DNA of 7,159 nt from Patescibacteria group bacterium (lineage in GTDB: Bacteria > Patescibacteriota > Minisyncoccia > Sungbacterales > GWA2-42-14), in the NCBI GenBank assembly GCA_018971745.1, contig JAGXAD010000034.1:1-7159 (forward strand), in the 5' to 3' direction. Made by a program: the position numbers and the translations under genes. Shown in pieces: positions 6,471 through 7,159 of this stretch. The first letter of the stretch is position 1. Each line of letters starts with the position of its first letter. The notes under the pieces are model-generated. The model had not been told where the DNA came from and searched no databases. It saw only the letters and a program-made list of their open reading frames with translations.

Positions 6471-6504
6471 CCGAGCGACTTATACACAGGTGGCGAAAGT
6501 CCCC

Positions 6505-6532
6505 TTGACAGGGTTTTGGCATCTGCTATAAT
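6505..6532 (+). promoter_or_regulatory. Strong extended -10 promoter upstream of rpoB
   Basis: There is a perfect TTGACA at 6505-6510, a 16-nt spacer, and a perfect TATAAT at 6527-6532 preceded by TGC (extended -10 TGN). Transcription would start near 6539, giving a leader of about 200 nt before the rpoB ATG at 6739. It lies 34 nt outside element B. This is the best sigma-70-type promoter in the window. Confidence 0.85.
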
Positions 6533-6539
6533 GGAATTC

Positions 6540-6738
6540 TTAGCGTTAAACAAGGAGGGTTTTACCTAATTGTTCACTTTGCGAGTTGCAAAAAGCGCCG
6601 CATTTATGCGGTAATAACCGCAAAATTCAATAAATCCCTAAACGAGTGGGGCATTTTTTGCTTGGTTTTTATTTTGCCCCTATTTTCATCAAAAATTTTT
6701 TAAGTTAATTTTTTTCACCGGTGTCAATCTTGAAAAAA
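6540..6738 (+). promoter_or_regulatory. rpoB 5' leader with competing hairpins and an unused strong SD
   Basis: The transcribed leader opens with AAGGAGGG (6552-6559). A TTG at 6570 could start a 14-codon ORF ending at TAA 6612-6614, about 10 nt after the SD. Two small hairpins compete for the same GCGG: CCGCA/TGCGG (6598-6602 with 6607-6611) and GCGGT/ACCGC (6608-6612 with 6617-6621). Further on, GGGGCA (6648-6653) can pair with TGCCCC (6675-6680) around U-rich sequence, or its GGG can pair with CCC at 6636-6638. This is consistent with an attenuation-type leader controlling RNA polymerase synthesis, but I recognise no known RNA family. Apart from this leader and element B, I see no gene in 6325-6738. 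Confidence 0.4.
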
Positions 6739-7159
6739 ATGCAAAAAAAATATTTTTCAAAATACAAAAAACAAGTGATTGACCTTCCCGACCTTTCGGA
6801 GATGCAGTTAAAATCGTATCATTGGTTTTTGGAAAAGGGCCTGAAAGAAATTTTTCAGGAGGTGTCTCCCATTCGCGGATACAGCGGCAAGGAAGTGGCG
6901 CTTGAGCTTCGGTTCGGAAAATATTATTTTGACGAGCCGAAGTTTTCCGAAGAGAAAGCAAAGGAAAATAATTTGTCGTATGAGGCCGCGCTCCGGATGA
7001 AGGTTGAGCTGACGAATAAAAAAACCGGCGAGGTCAAAGAGCAGGAAGTGTATCTCGGGGAATTTCCTTTGATGACGCCGCGGGGCACCTTCATCGTAAA
7101 CGGCGTTGAGCGCGTTATCGTATCCCAGCTTATCCGCTCCTCGGGCGCGTATTTTACTT
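6739..7159 (+). CDS. rpoB: DNA-directed RNA polymerase subunit beta, N-terminus (3' truncated by window)
   Basis: About 140 codons are visible and the frame remains open at the right edge. MQKKYFSKYKKQVIDLPDLSEMQLKSYHWFLEKGLKEIFQEVSPI is the beta-subunit N-terminus. It is followed by the protrusion region with YYFDEPKFSEEKAKENNLSYEAALRMKVEL and the near-universal EVYLGEFPLMTPRGTFIVNGVERVIVSQLIRSSGAYFT. The protein is the catalytic-core beta subunit of RNA polymerase and contains the rifampicin-binding region further on, outside the window. ATG 6739 is chosen. GTG 6721 and TTG 6730 lie in frame upstream after a stop at 6706, and none of the three has a clear Shine-Dalgarno sequence. The wording of the N-terminus resembles candidate-phyla (Parcubacteria-like) homologues. 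rplJ/rplL do not lie directly upstream as they do in many bacteria; here rpoB has its own promoter. Confidence 0.97.
   Translation, partial: MQKKYFSKYKKQVIDLPDLSEMQLKSYHWFLEKGLKEIFQEVSPIRGYSGKEVALELRFGKYYFDEPKFSEEKAKENNLSYEAALRMKVELTNKKTGEVKEQEVYLGEFPLMTPRGTFIVNGVERVIVSQLIRSSGAYFT

Noticed and set aside
6570..6614. Leader peptide gene of 14 codons (TTG start)
   Set aside because: Not listed as a CDS: the start is rare, the SD spacing is long, and the peptide shows no diagnostic run of codons. It is kept only as part of the leader description.
6721..6738. Upstream GTG/TTG starts for rpoB
   Set aside because: They are in frame but without a Shine-Dalgarno sequence, and the ATG at 6739 gives the more typical short beta-subunit N-terminus.

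Overview
The window looks like chromosomal DNA from a bacterium of the candidate phyla radiation (Patescibacteria, most like Parcubacteria). The main clue is the N-terminus of RNA polymerase beta at the right edge, which starts with a short KKYFSKYKK-type leader and reads like those lineages. Other clues are a MacA-like adaptor with a long helical insert and very compact gene spacing. This assignment comes from remembered sequence character, not from a search.

Layout, left to right, all genes on the + strand. (1) Bases 2-499 are the 3' end of a TPR-type protein. (2) Bases 526-4068 are a tight three-gene MacAB-type ABC exporter operon: adaptor, ATPase and FtsX/MacB permease, with gaps of 2 and 10 nt. 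(3) Bases 4075-4213 are a branched palindromic element (element A). (4) Bases 4214-6337 are a visibly more AT-rich accessory cassette. It holds a truncated DNA methyltransferase carrying only the SAM-binding half, a HARE-HTH plus nuclease-fold protein overlapping it by ATGA, a 42-residue zinc ribbon, and a NucS-like PD-(D/E)XK nuclease that has no good start of its own. (5) Bases 6338-6470 are a second branched palindromic element (element B). (6) From 6505 onward come a strong extended -10 promoter, a leader of about 200 nt with competing hairpins, and the start of rpoB, which runs off the window.

The most interesting signal is the pair A and B. Each has an outer stem whose inner end carries TTTTGAAAA/TTTTCAAAA. 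Each encloses about 100 nt holding one plain hairpin of exactly 11 bp with a 7-nt loop and one larger two-tier hairpin. The hairpin order is reversed between A and B, so the copies are inverted with respect to each other and bracket the nuclease cassette. Most stem sequences differ while pairing is kept. The apical part of the large hairpin and an unpaired ACYATG next to it are conserved in sequence. This looks like one structured family, either the ends of a mobile unit or a dispersed structured intergenic repeat. I know of no named family that matches it.

The cassette reads as a decayed or rearranged restriction-modification or defence island placed between the exporter operon and rpoB. It has two different nuclease-like proteins but no methyltransferase that could be catalytically complete.
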